A DNA stretch of 64,000 nucleotides from Rahnella rivi (GTDB lineage: Bacteria; Pseudomonadota; Gammaproteobacteria; Enterobacterales; Enterobacteriaceae). The DNA is taken from assembly GCF_019049655.1 (NCBI RefSeq), contig NZ_JAFMOX010000067.1, positions 372,001 to 436,000 of the forward strand. The letters are read 5' to 3'. Below are positions 1 through 8,425 of the stretch, piece after piece; positions within the stretch are counted from its first letter, which is position 1, and each line of letters starts with the position of its first letter. A program made the translations under genes and the position numbers. A model generated the notes under the pieces. The model searched no databases and was not told the DNA's origin. It was given only the letters and a program-made list of their open reading frames with translations.

Positions 1-32
1 ATAAGGGAACCTAAGTTCATGGCATTGCTCAT
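1..32 (-). CDS. murQ: 5' end of probable murQ (partial)
   Basis: Reading leftward, an AGGAGT ribosome site precedes ATG at 32-30, and the frame gives MSNAMNLGSL before the window ends. MNLGSL resembles the N-terminus of N-acetylmuramic acid 6-phosphate etherases (MurQ), which cleave the lactyl ether of MurNAc-6-P during peptidoglycan recycling. The gene is divergent from an RpiR/MurR-type regulator at 175, the usual arrangement for murQ. Only ten codons are visible, so the assignment rests on this short match plus context. Confidence 0.5.
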   Translation of the reverse strand, partial: MSNAMNLGSL

Positions 33-174
33 TGCACACTCCTGAATTTTTAATTCAAAATAATCATCCAATACTTGAATATTTTATTCATCAATGCGAG
101 GAATATTTGCTACTTTAGATAACATAATCAGTAAAACGTGATGTTGGTATTTTGAGGCACGGGGATAACCCACC

Positions 175-1023
175 ATGAGTTGTATGATTCGGATCCGCCA
201 GCTATACCCATCGCTGGCACAAAATGATCGCAAGCTGGCTGATTTTTTACTGGATCAGCCGGAAGAAGCGCGCCATCTGAGTTCACAGAAGCTGGCTGAG
301 ATGGCAGGCGTCAGCCAGTCAGGCGTGGTGAAATTCGCGCAGAAATTGGGATATAAAGGTTTTCCGGCGCTGAAGCTGGCGATGAGCGAATCCCTGGCAT
401 CGCCTAAAAACAGCCCGCCGGTCACGGTACATAATCAGATCCTGAGCACCGACAGTCTGCAGGTGGTCGGAGAGAAACTGCTGGCGGAAAAACAGGCGGC
501 ATTGCGCGCCACGCTGGATATCAACGGCGAGGCACGGTTGCAAATCGGGTTGTCGATGCTGAGCGAGGCCAGAAAAATCGTGCTGACGGGGATCGGCGCA
601 TCAGGTCTGGTGGCGAAAGATCTGGCCTATAAACTGCTGAAAATTGGCGTAACGGCCATCGCCGAATCAGACACCCATGTGCTTATCGCGACGGTTCAGG
701 CGCTGTCTAAAAAAGATTTACTGCTGGCGATTTCCTCCAGCGGCGAGCGCAGCGAGATTAATCTGGCGGCGCGGGTGGCCAGAGAAAGTGGGGCTAAAGT
801 GCTGGCGATCACCGGTTTTACGCCGAATACGCTGCAACAACAGGCCGATCACTGCCTGTACACCGTTGCCGAATTGCCGGCGACCCGTGGTGCCGCGCTC
901 TCTGCCACGACGGCGCAATATTCCCTGACCGATTTGCTGTTTGTCGCGCTGGTTCAGCAGGATACCGAGCATGCGCCGGAGCGTATCCGCCACAGCGAAG
1001 AGTTGGTAAAGAAGCTGATTTGA
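175..1023 (+). CDS. yfhH: MurR/RpiR-family transcriptional regulator (YfhH)
   Basis: The 282-residue product has an N-terminal RpiR helix-turn-helix domain (about 1-77, including SSQKLAEMAGVSQSGVVKF) and a SIS phosphosugar-binding domain (about 125-260, including GIGASGLVAKDLAYKL). It matches E. coli YfhH along its length, beginning MSC-IRIRQ, which favours the ATG at 175 over the one at 184; GGGGA lies about ten bases upstream. Family members sense a sugar phosphate through the SIS domain. Because it is divergent from a probable murQ, it may control MurNAc-6-P catabolism here; that role is inferred. Confidence 0.88.
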   Translation: MSCMIRIRQLYPSLAQNDRKLADFLLDQPEEARHLSSQKLAEMAGVSQSGVVKFAQKLGYKGFPALKLAMSESLASPKNSPPVTVHNQILSTDSLQVVGEKLLAEKQAALRATLDINGEARLQIGLSMLSEARKIVLTGIGASGLVAKDLAYKLLKIGVTAIAESDTHVLIATVQALSKKDLLLAISSSGERSEINLAARVARESGAKVLAITGFTPNTLQQQADHCLYTVAELPATRGAALSATTAQYSLTDLLFVALVQQDTEHAPERIRHSEELVKKLI

Positions 1024-1122
1024 TCAGGATCAGTTCAGACAAGGATAGGCGCTGGCGTGGAACCTACGCCAGCGCAATTCTGATATACTGCGCGCCCTGA
1101 TTATTGAGAGATGAGACACATT

Positions 1123-1377
1123 ATGGCCCTGCTGATCACACACAAATGCATTAATTGCGACATGTGCGAACCGGAGTGTCCGAATCAGGCGATCTCGATG
1201 GGCAACGAGATTTACGAAATTGACAGCGATCGCTGTACAGAATGTGTCGGCCATTACGATAAGCCGACCTGCCAGAGTGTCTGCCCGATCGATAATACGA
1301 TTATTATCAATCCGCAACACACCGAATCCAACGAACAGCTGTGGGATAAATTTGTGGTGCTGCATCACGCCGTGTAA
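1123..1377 (+). CDS. yfhL: YfhL family 4Fe-4S ferredoxin
   Basis: An 84-residue ferredoxin with two cysteine clusters: CINCDMCEPEC (4Fe-4S motif CxxCxxCxxxC) and CTECVGHYDKPTCQSVC, whose longer spacing is typical of the YfhL/Alvin-type ferredoxins. E. coli YfhL starts MALLIT, so the ATG at 1123 is preferred over an in-frame ATG at 1111. It is a small cytoplasmic electron carrier whose partner is not evident here. It ends two bases before the convergent acpS stop. Confidence 0.93.
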   Translation: MALLITHKCINCDMCEPECPNQAISMGNEIYEIDSDRCTECVGHYDKPTCQSVCPIDNTIIINPQHTESNEQLWDKFVVLHHAV

Positions 1378-1378
1378 A

Positions 1379-1759
1379 TCAGTTTTCGATAATCACGGTA
1401 GCACAGGCATAACGGCGTTCATCGGCCAGCGTCACGTGTACGGCTTTTACCCCGAGCTCCGCCGCCATTTCCGCCGCGCGGGCGTGAAAAATCAGCCCCG
1501 GTTTTCCCAGCACGTCGTTTACCACTTCGAACTGCTCAAACGCCAGACCGTTACGGATCCCCGTTCCCAGCGCTTTGGCGGCGGCTTCCTTGACGGCAAA
1601 ACGTTTTGCCAGAAAGCGAACCGGCTGCTGATGCTGCTGATAAACAGCCCATTCGCTGGCGCATAAAATACGTTTTGCCAGCCGGTCGCCACTGCGTTCA
1701 ATCACTGCTTCGATACGGGTTATCTCAACGATATCCGTACCTAAACCTAAAATAGTCAT
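1379..1759 (-). CDS. acpS: Holo-[acyl-carrier-protein] synthase
   Basis: This 126-residue enzyme moves 4'-phosphopantetheine from coenzyme A to a serine of apo-ACP, activating fatty-acid synthesis. The N-terminal ILGLGTDIVEITRIEA contains the conserved Asp of the magnesium site, and FAVKEAAAKALGTG carries the second signature with the catalytic Glu and Lys. Length and motifs match E. coli AcpS. The start overlaps the pdxJ stop (TAATG at 1757-1761), so the two are translationally coupled in one minus-strand operon. Confidence 0.97.
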   Translation of the reverse strand: MTILGLGTDIVEITRIEAVIERSGDRLAKRILCASEWAVYQQHQQPVRFLAKRFAVKEAAAKALGTGIRNGLAFEQFEVVNDVLGKPGLIFHARAAEMAAELGVKAVHVTLADERRYACATVIIEN

Positions 1760-2490
1760 TAACGACGTGCTTCCCGCATCAGATTTTTCATCTCGCGCAC
1801 TGCACCTGACAAACCATCAATCACGGCCTGACCAATAATCGCATGACCAATGTTCAGTTCGTGCATTTCCGGCATCGCGGCGATCGGCTGTACGTTGTGA
1901 TATGTCAGCCCGTGGCCGGCATTCACTTTCAGCCCTTTACCTGCGGCGTACGCAGCACCTTGTTTAATGCGATGAAGTTCTGCCTCACGCTCAAGATCCG
2001 TCTTCGCTTCTGCGTATGCGCCGGTATGAATTTCGATATAAGGAGCACCGACGGCAACTGCGGCATCGATCTGACGTAAATCCGCATCAATAAACAGAGA
2101 AACCAGAATACCGGCCTCACTCAGTCGCGACACGGCGACGGTCATTTTATCGATCTGCCCTGCAACGTCCAGACCGCCTTCCGTGGTCACTTCTTCACGC
2201 TTTTCCGGCACAAGACAGCAGAAGTGCGGAAGGATTTCACAGGCAATGCCAACCATCTCATCCGTCACTGCCATTTCGAGATTCATGCGGGTCTGAATAG
2301 TCTGACGCAGCAGGCGCACATCGCGATCGGTGATGTGGCGGCGGTCCTCGCGCAGGTGAACGGTGATGCCATCAGCACCCGCTTGTTCTGCAATAAACGC
2401 AGCCTGAACGGGATCAGGGTAAGCCGTACCGCGTGCATTACGCAGTGTCGCGACATGATCAATGTTAACGCCCAACAGCAACTCGGCCAT
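1759..2490 (-). CDS. pdxJ: Pyridoxine 5'-phosphate synthase
   Basis: PdxJ condenses 3-amino-2-oxopropyl phosphate with 1-deoxyxylulose 5-phosphate to form pyridoxine 5'-phosphate, the last ring-closing step of de novo vitamin B6 synthesis. The 243 residues form a single TIM barrel: LLGVNIDHVATLRNARGT at the N-terminus, HLREDRRHI with the catalytic His, a Glu in FIDADLRQ-to-IEIHTGAY, and GHGLTYHNV near the C-terminus. It lies downstream of recO after a 102-base gap with no clear terminator and overlaps acpS by one base. Confidence 0.98.
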   Translation of the reverse strand: MAELLLGVNIDHVATLRNARGTAYPDPVQAAFIAEQAGADGITVHLREDRRHITDRDVRLLRQTIQTRMNLEMAVTDEMVGIACEILPHFCCLVPEKREEVTTEGGLDVAGQIDKMTVAVSRLSEAGILVSLFIDADLRQIDAAVAVGAPYIEIHTGAYAEAKTDLEREAELHRIKQGAAYAAGKGLKVNAGHGLTYHNVQPIAAMPEMHELNIGHAIIGQAVIDGLSGAVREMKNLMREARR

Positions 2491-2592
2491 AACAACTCCA
2501 GATTTTAGAATGGATTAATTTACGGGTGGATCAAAAAACCATTCCCGCAGTTTACACCCTTGAACGCTACGGCGTGTAGTGCGGGGGGTAAA

Positions 2593-3330
2593 TTAGCTGG
2601 CAGAATTGTCAGAAGGTGCAACGGGTTTTTTAACCTGAAACTGGCGAAACAGCTCACGGCTTTTCAGTGGCTTACCACCGAGATACGGCTTCAATGCGAT
2701 GCGCGTAAAACGTTTGGCGGCTCGCAAGGTTGCGACGTCGGGGAAATCACGGCTTGCAAGCGCCTTCAGGTCTTTGCCGGTGAAACTGGTATTGTCGATA
2801 ACCAGACTGGCGATAAACCCTTTCTCTTCGCGATAACGGTAGGTCATGGTGTCAGTGACTTCTTCGCCGCTGCCTGCACAATGCAGGAAATCGACGCCAT
2901 AGCCAAGATGGTGCAATAGCGCTAGTTCAAACTGCCGCAAGGCATATTCAGGAGAGCCCGTGGCGCCCGCAAGATTTTGCAAACAATTGAGATAATCGAA
3001 GAATAACGAGGAGTAGTTAGCTTCCTGCTCAAGAACGCGGGAAACAAGCTCATTGACATAGAGGCCGCTGTAAAGCATCAAACCAGACAGAGGAAGTGCG
3101 AGAGACACCGGCTCGGCGTTACGCAGGGTTTTCACTTCTCCCCGCCCGCTCCAGCGAACCAGTAATGGCGTAAAAGGCTGCAGGCAGCCTTTCAGATTGG
3201 ACCGGCGGCCACGCGCACCTTTAGCCAGTATGCGCACCCGCCCTTGTCCCTCAGTGAATAAATCCAGCATGAGACTGGTTTCACTGTAAGGTCGCCCATG
3301 CAAAACAAATGCGCGTTGCCAGCCTTCCAT
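2593..3330 (-). CDS. recO: DNA repair protein RecO
   Basis: RecO works with RecF and RecR to load RecA on SSB-coated gaps and anneals complementary strands. The 245-residue protein starts MEGWQRAFVLHGRP, the OB-fold domain seen in E. coli RecO. It keeps the helical middle part and the TMTYRYREEKGFIAS region, and ends in a basic tail (KPYLGGKPLKSRELFRQF). It follows era by 14 bases in the conserved order rnc-era-recO-pdxJ-acpS. Confidence 0.97.
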   Translation of the reverse strand: MEGWQRAFVLHGRPYSETSLMLDLFTEGQGRVRILAKGARGRRSNLKGCLQPFTPLLVRWSGRGEVKTLRNAEPVSLALPLSGLMLYSGLYVNELVSRVLEQEANYSSLFFDYLNCLQNLAGATGSPEYALRQFELALLHHLGYGVDFLHCAGSGEEVTDTMTYRYREEKGFIASLVIDNTSFTGKDLKALASRDFPDVATLRAAKRFTRIALKPYLGGKPLKSRELFRQFQVKKPVAPSDNSAS

Positions 3331-3344
3331 AGGCGCGGACCTTA

Positions 3345-4250
3345 TTATAAGTCGTCTACATAACCCAGGCTACGCAGCGCACGTTCATCATCTGCCCAGC
3401 CGGATTTGACCTTAACCCACAATTCAAGATGAACCTTCGCTTCAAACATGTTTTCCATGTCCTGGCGTGACTCGATACCGATCGTCTTGATTTTTGAGCC
3501 TTTATTACCAATAACCATTTTTTTCTGGCCTTCACGTTCTACCAGAATCAGGCCATTGATATCGTAACCGCCGCGCTCGTTACTCACGAAACGTTCAATT
3601 TCAACGGTCACTGAATAAGGCAGCTCTTCGCCGAGGAAACGCATCAGTTTTTCACGGATGATTTCAGAAGCCATAAAGCGCTGTGAACGGTCAGTAATGT
3701 AATCTTCAGGGAAGTGATGAATCGCTTCCGGCAGACGCTTACGAACAATGCTGGCGATTGTATCCACGTTGATACGTTTTTCCGCCGACATTGGGACGAT
3801 ATCGATGAAGTTCATCTGCTCGCTGAGGAACTGCAGGTGCGGCAACAGCTTCGATTTGTCAGTGACATTATCGATTTTGTTGATCGCCAGCAGCACCGGC
3901 GCTTTGATATCGCGCAGTTTGTTCACGACCATTTCGTCGTCAGGCGTCCAATGGGTGCCTTCAACAACAAAAATAACCAGCTCAACATCACCGATGGAAC
4001 TGCTTGCAGCACGGTTCATCAGGCGGTTAATCGCCCGCTTTTCTTCCATGTGCAGCCCCGGGGTATCAACATAGATGGCCTGATATGGGCCTTCAGTATG
4101 GATCCCCATGATACGGTGACGGGTGGTTTGCGGTTTACGCGAAGTAATGGAGATTTTCTGCCCCAGTAATTCGTTCAGCAAGGTTGATTTGCCGACGTTT
4201 GGTCGGCCAACAATGGCTATAAAACCACAGTAATTCTTTTCTTCGCTCAT
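3345..4250 (-). CDS. era: GTPase Era
   Basis: Era is an essential GTPase that binds the 3' end of 16S rRNA and checks 30S subunit maturation. The 301 residues show an N-terminal GTPase domain with G1 GRPNVGKST (about 15-23), G3 DTPG, G4 NKID and G5 SAEK. A C-terminal KH RNA-binding domain follows, with VIGNKGSKIKTIG at about 246-258. Its start overlaps the rnc stop by four bases (ATGA type), so it is translationally coupled to rnc. Confidence 0.98.
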   Translation of the reverse strand: MSEEKNYCGFIAIVGRPNVGKSTLLNELLGQKISITSRKPQTTRHRIMGIHTEGPYQAIYVDTPGLHMEEKRAINRLMNRAASSSIGDVELVIFVVEGTHWTPDDEMVVNKLRDIKAPVLLAINKIDNVTDKSKLLPHLQFLSEQMNFIDIVPMSAEKRINVDTIASIVRKRLPEAIHHFPEDYITDRSQRFMASEIIREKLMRFLGEELPYSVTVEIERFVSNERGGYDINGLILVEREGQKKMVIGNKGSKIKTIGIESRQDMENMFEAKVHLELWVKVKSGWADDERALRSLGYVDDL

Positions 4251-4927
4251 TCAAGCTCCAGCTGTATCAGCGCTTGTTCCGCTGCCGCCTGCTCGGCTTT
4301 TCTGCGACTTGAGCCGGTTCCTACAACCGGTTGGCTCAAGCCACTGACCTGGCAGTGGATGGTAAACTCTTGGTCGTGCGCTTCACCGCGAACCTGCACA
4401 ACCAGATAAGAAGGCAACGGCAGATGACGACCTTGCAAAAACTCCTGTAACCGGGTTTTTGGGTCTTTCTGCTTATCACCGGGACTGATTTCGTCTAAAC
4501 GACTACGGTACCAATCGAGAATCAGCTTTTCGACGTTCTGGATATCACTGTCCAGGAACACGCCGCCAATGAGTGCCTCCACCGTATCCGCAAGAATTGA
4601 CTCACGGCGGAAACCACCACTTTTTAATTCGCCCGGCCCTAAACGCAAGCATTCACCGAGATCGAATTCACGTGCCATTTCAGCTAACGTATTTCCACGA
4701 ACCAGCGTGGCTCGCATACGACTCATATCGCCCTCGTCAACACGAGGAAAACGTTGGTACAACGCGTTAGCAATCACATAACTAAGAATGGAATCACCCA
4801 GGAACTCTAAACGCTCATTGTGTTTACTGCTTGCGCTGCGGTGAGTCAGTGCCTGCAATAAAAGTTCCTGCTGTTGAAAAGTGTAGCCCAGCTTCCGCTG
4901 AAGCCTGTTTATTACGATGGGATTCAT
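4247..4927 (-). CDS. rnc: Ribonuclease III
   Basis: RNase III cleaves double-stranded RNA in rRNA precursors, mRNA leaders and antisense pairs. The 226-residue protein has the catalytic domain with the signature RLEFLGDSILSYVIA (about 39-53, acidic residues for Mg2+) and a second acidic motif around DTVEALIGGVFLD. A C-terminal double-stranded RNA-binding domain begins near DPKTRLQEFLQG. It heads the rnc-era-recO group; E. coli rnc autoregulates by cutting its own leader. Confidence 0.98.
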   Translation of the reverse strand: MNPIVINRLQRKLGYTFQQQELLLQALTHRSASSKHNERLEFLGDSILSYVIANALYQRFPRVDEGDMSRMRATLVRGNTLAEMAREFDLGECLRLGPGELKSGGFRRESILADTVEALIGGVFLDSDIQNVEKLILDWYRSRLDEISPGDKQKDPKTRLQEFLQGRHLPLPSYLVVQVRGEAHDQEFTIHCQVSGLSQPVVGTGSSRRKAEQAAAEQALIQLELE

Positions 4928-5195
4928 GAGTTACCAATAGATCAAGAATGCGTCAAAAACTTCAGCATACGGAACAGGCCTGCTTCGCCCTAAGCCAATC
5001 CAAAGCTGTTTCGTTTGCAGTGGCTCTCAGTGCTTTTTAATAAAAAATTAAAATCAGGAGAGCCAACTTTTATCGCCCGAAGGGTTATTCTACAACGTGT
5101 GGACATTTAATGCTGCGCTAATGTGCCCGCGATCACTGAAGTTGCAGGGGTATTATCCTCCTGCAACTCGAATAACTCAGGGGCAGCAACAGGCG
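4928..5195 (-). promoter_or_regulatory. rnc leader / lepB-rnc intergenic region
   Basis: This 268-base gap lies between the lepB stop and the rnc start. It contains a GGCTCTC (5022-5028) and GAGAGCC (5058-5064) inverted pair around an AT-rich loop, upstream of rnc on the minus strand. In E. coli the rnc leader forms hairpins cleaved by RNase III itself. A comparable role is inferred from position only, and no promoter boxes stand out. Confidence 0.3.
5140..5168 (-). terminator. Hairpin downstream of lepB
   Basis: AGTTGCAGG (5140-5148) pairs with CCTGCAACT (5160-5168) across an 11-base loop, 28 bases beyond the lepB stop. There is no strong T run after it on the minus strand, so it may be an attenuator or mRNA-stabilising hairpin rather than a full intrinsic terminator. 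Confidence 0.45.
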
Positions 5196-6173
5196 TTAAT
5201 GAATTCCACCGATACGGCTTAAACGAACGCCGGTAGGCCATTCACCTTCCTGTTTTTTAAAGCTCATCCAAATAGCAGACGCTTTACCCACTAAATTCTT
5301 TTCTGGCACAAAGCCCCAATAACGGCTGTCTGCGCTGTTATCACGGTTATCGCCCATCATGAAATAATGGCCGGCTGGGACAACCCAGGTGCCCATTGGC
5401 TGCCCTGGTTGGCGGTAATAAGCACCCAACTGGTCACGTGCGCCAGGCACAGTCAGAATATGGTGCGTCACATTTCCCAATGTTTCATTGAACTGCACCA
5501 AACGGACGCCGTCCTGAGGAACATTCGCCGTTGGCGGTGTTTCAAAGAAGCCACTGCTCGCTTCGCCACCCGAAGACTGACCAAATGTCTGAACGAAATC
5601 ACTGGCAACGCCGGTGTCGTAAGTCACGGCCAGCGCGGTATTACAATTACTGCCGCTCTGACAGGCTGGCTGAATAGTCACTTGCTTACTGAAAGGATCG
5701 TAAGTCACACGATCACCCGGCAAGCCCACCAGACGTTTAATATAGTCCACCTTGGTATTCAGCGGATATTTGAACACCACCACATCGCCGCGTTTCGGCT
5801 CGCCCGTTTCGATAAGTTTAGTCTGAGTAATAGGATCTTTCAGACCGTAGGCATATTTTTCTACCACGATGAAATCGCCGATCAACAGCGTAGGCATCAT
5901 GGAGCCTGACGGGATCTGGAAGGGTTCATAAATGAATGAACGCACCACAAACACGACGAGCAAAACCGGGAATACTGAAGCACAGGTTTCTACCCAACCT
6001 GGCTGCTTCGCCACCTTGTTCAGCGTTGTATCGTCAACAGCACCGCCGGTTTCAGCCTTAATTTTCGCAATTTTAGCCCGACGAGCGGGTGCCAGTTTAA
6101 AACGATCAAGGCACCAAATAATCCCTGACACCAGCGTTGCAATCGCCAGAATCAGGGCAAACATGTTAGCCAT
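5196..6173 (-). CDS. lepB: Signal peptidase I
   Basis: LepB removes signal peptides from proteins exported by Sec and Tat. The 325 residues contain two N-terminal membrane spans (about 4-22 and 60-80) and a periplasmic catalytic domain with the serine box IPSGSMMPTLLIGD (about 88-101). The lysine is in YIKRLVGLPGD, and MGDNRDNSADSR forms the conserved C-terminal box. This Ser-Lys dyad arrangement is standard. The gene lies 28 bases downstream of lepA in the conserved lepA-lepB operon. Confidence 0.98.
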   Translation of the reverse strand: MANMFALILAIATLVSGIIWCLDRFKLAPARRAKIAKIKAETGGAVDDTTLNKVAKQPGWVETCASVFPVLLVVFVVRSFIYEPFQIPSGSMMPTLLIGDFIVVEKYAYGLKDPITQTKLIETGEPKRGDVVVFKYPLNTKVDYIKRLVGLPGDRVTYDPFSKQVTIQPACQSGSNCNTALAVTYDTGVASDFVQTFGQSSGGEASSGFFETPPTANVPQDGVRLVQFNETLGNVTHHILTVPGARDQLGAYYRQPGQPMGTWVVPAGHYFMMGDNRDNSADSRYWGFVPEKNLVGKASAIWMSFKKQEGEWPTGVRLSRIGGIH

Positions 6174-6201
6174 GCATACTCCCTACAACTCAATTAAGGA
6201 T

Positions 6202-8004
6202 TTATTTATTGCCGTCTTTGCCCACATGGAGAATGGCCAGGAACGCTTCCTGAGGCAACTCGACGTTACCCACTTGCTTCATGCGTTTCTTACCATCTTT
6301 CTGTTTCTGCAACAGTTTTTTCTTACGACTTACGTCACCGCCGTAGCACTTAGCCAAAACGTTTTTACGTAACTGTTTAACCGTTGAGCGGGCGATGATA
6401 TGTGCACCAATCGCCGCCTGGATAGCAATATCAAACTGCTGACGCGGGATGAGTTCCTGCATTTTCTCAACCAACTGGCGACCGCGACCTTGTGAGTTAC
6501 CACGGTGAGTAATCAGCGCCAGGGCATCCACACGTTCGCCGTTGATTAGAACATCAACACGTACCATGTCAGAAGCCTGAAAACGTTTGAAATTGTAATC
6601 AAGTGAAGCATAACCGCGGGACGTTGATTTCAGACGGTCAAAGAAATCAAGAACCACTTCCGCCATAGGGATCTCGTAGGTCAGCGCAACCTGGTTGCCG
6701 TGGTAAACCATGTTGGTCTGAACACCACGTTTCTCAATGCACAGCGTAATGACGCTACCCAGATATTCCTGAGGCATCAGCATGTGGCATTCAGCAATAG
6801 GTTCACGCAGTTCCTGAATATTATTCAGCGCAGGAAGTTTAGACGGGCTGTCCACGTAAATGGTTTCGTTACTTGTGGTCACCACTTCGTAAACTACCGT
6901 CGGAGCCGTGGTGATCAGGTCTAAATCGTATTCACGTTCGAGACGTTCCTGAATGATTTCCATGTGCAGAAGACCCAGGAAACCAATACGGAAGCCGAAG
7001 CCTAACGCTGTAGAACTTTCTGGTTCATAGAACAGAGAAGCATCGTTCAGGCTGAGTTTGCCCAGCGCGTCACGGAAGTTTTCATAATCGTCGGAGCTGA
7101 CCGGGAACAGACCGGCATAAACCTGTGGCTTCACTTTCTTAAAACCAGGCAGGACTTTATCCGCAGGATTACGTTGCAGTGTCAGAGTATCGCCCACCGG
7201 TGCGCCGAGGATGTCTTTAATCGCACAGACCAGCCAGCCCACTTCACCACAATTAAGAATATCTTTATCGACACGTTTTGGCGTGAAAATACCCAGACGG
7301 TCGGCGTTATAAACCTGTCCGGTACTCATCACTTTAATCTTGTCGCCTTTTTTCATGGTGCCGTTTTTGATACGCACCAGAGAGACGACACCAAGATAGT
7401 TATCGAACCAGGAGTCGATGATCAGAGCCTGTAAAGGCGCGTCAGGGTCGCCCTCTGGCGGGGGAACATCACGCACCAGACGTTCAAGCACTTCAGGGAC
7501 ACCGACACCGGTTTTTGCGGAACAACGCACCGCATCCGTCGCATCGATACCAACGATATCTTCGATTTCCTGAGCAGCGCGATCGGGATCGGCGGCTGGC
7601 AGGTCGATTTTGTTCAGAACAGGAACGACTTCCAGATCCATTTCCATCGCGGTGTAGCAGTTAGCCAGGGTCTGAGCCTCTACGCCCTGCCCTGCATCCA
7701 CGACCAGCAACGCGCCTTCACACGCCGCCAGTGAACGGGAAACTTCATAAGAGAAGTCAACGTGGCCCGGCGTGTCGATAAAGTTCAGGTGATAGACCTG
7801 ACCATCTTTCGCTTTGTAATCGAGGGTCACGCTTTGGGCTTTGATGGTGATGCCACGCTCACGCTCCAGATCCATCGAGTCGAGGACCTGCGATTCCATT
7901 TCACGGTCGGACAACCCACCGCAAATTTGAATAATACGGTCGGACAGCGTCGACTTACCGTGGTCAATGTGGGCAATAATGGAGAAATTTCGTATATGCT
8001 TCAT
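6202..8004 (-). CDS. lepA: Elongation factor 4 (LepA)
   Basis: LepA is a ribosome-associated GTPase related to EF-G that affects initiation and elongation under stress. Starting at ATG 8004 gives 600 residues beginning MKHIRNFSIIAHIDHGKST, the family N-terminus with the P-loop. An in-frame extension upstream to 8115 is not conserved and was not used. Other motifs are DTPGHVDFSYEV (G3), NKIDLP (G4) and the LepA-specific C-terminal domain ending around CYGGDVSRKKKLLQKQKDGKKRMK. Confidence 0.97.
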   Translation of the reverse strand: MKHIRNFSIIAHIDHGKSTLSDRIIQICGGLSDREMESQVLDSMDLERERGITIKAQSVTLDYKAKDGQVYHLNFIDTPGHVDFSYEVSRSLAACEGALLVVDAGQGVEAQTLANCYTAMEMDLEVVPVLNKIDLPAADPDRAAQEIEDIVGIDATDAVRCSAKTGVGVPEVLERLVRDVPPPEGDPDAPLQALIIDSWFDNYLGVVSLVRIKNGTMKKGDKIKVMSTGQVYNADRLGIFTPKRVDKDILNCGEVGWLVCAIKDILGAPVGDTLTLQRNPADKVLPGFKKVKPQVYAGLFPVSSDDYENFRDALGKLSLNDASLFYEPESSTALGFGFRIGFLGLLHMEIIQERLEREYDLDLITTAPTVVYEVVTTSNETIYVDSPSKLPALNNIQELREPIAECHMLMPQEYLGSVITLCIEKRGVQTNMVYHGNQVALTYEIPMAEVVLDFFDRLKSTSRGYASLDYNFKRFQASDMVRVDVLINGERVDALALITHRGNSQGRGRQLVEKMQELIPRQQFDIAIQAAIGAHIIARSTVKQLRKNVLAKCYGGDVSRKKKLLQKQKDGKKRMKQVGNVELPQEAFLAILHVGKDGNK

Positions 8005-8425
8005 TATAAAAGTTTTTCTGCCTTGGTATTTCTGGATCATTCGCCATGAACATACAGCGACGGTTTGTAGGTTGGCTGTCTTTCGCCTGAGTCGCAGCAT
8101 TCTACATGCCAGCACTGTGAAAACCTAGTCTCGACATCCCCTAAGTCCAGATTATGCAAGCTTTGCCAACGGGCTGAACTCACATTGACAGCGGATCCCT
8201 CCTGCCAGCTTCCCCGAAAGGGACCTCACGATTTTACTGCGAACCTCTGCGCATCACGCTAAGACAACATACGCTTTAGGAAAATACCCATATACAAAAT
8301 GCATTATTAAAACCTAATATATTGTTATAAAAAGAAAATATTATTTCAAAAATATCATTCAACTGCCCCATTCTTCCTTAAGCATCTTTTATTTTTTAAC
8401 TCAATCCGGTCACAAGGTTATCATC
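8005..8425. other. Intergenic region, lepA / unknown membrane gene
   Basis: This 421-base gap separates two divergently transcribed genes and must hold both promoters. The right half (about 8280-8400) is clearly AT-rich. No operator palindrome, small RNA or short gene could be supported by eye. Confidence 0.4.

Noticed and set aside
8005..8115. N-terminal extension of lepA by 37 codons
   Set aside because: The LepA family begins at MKHIRNFS; the extension has no similarity and no ribosome site.
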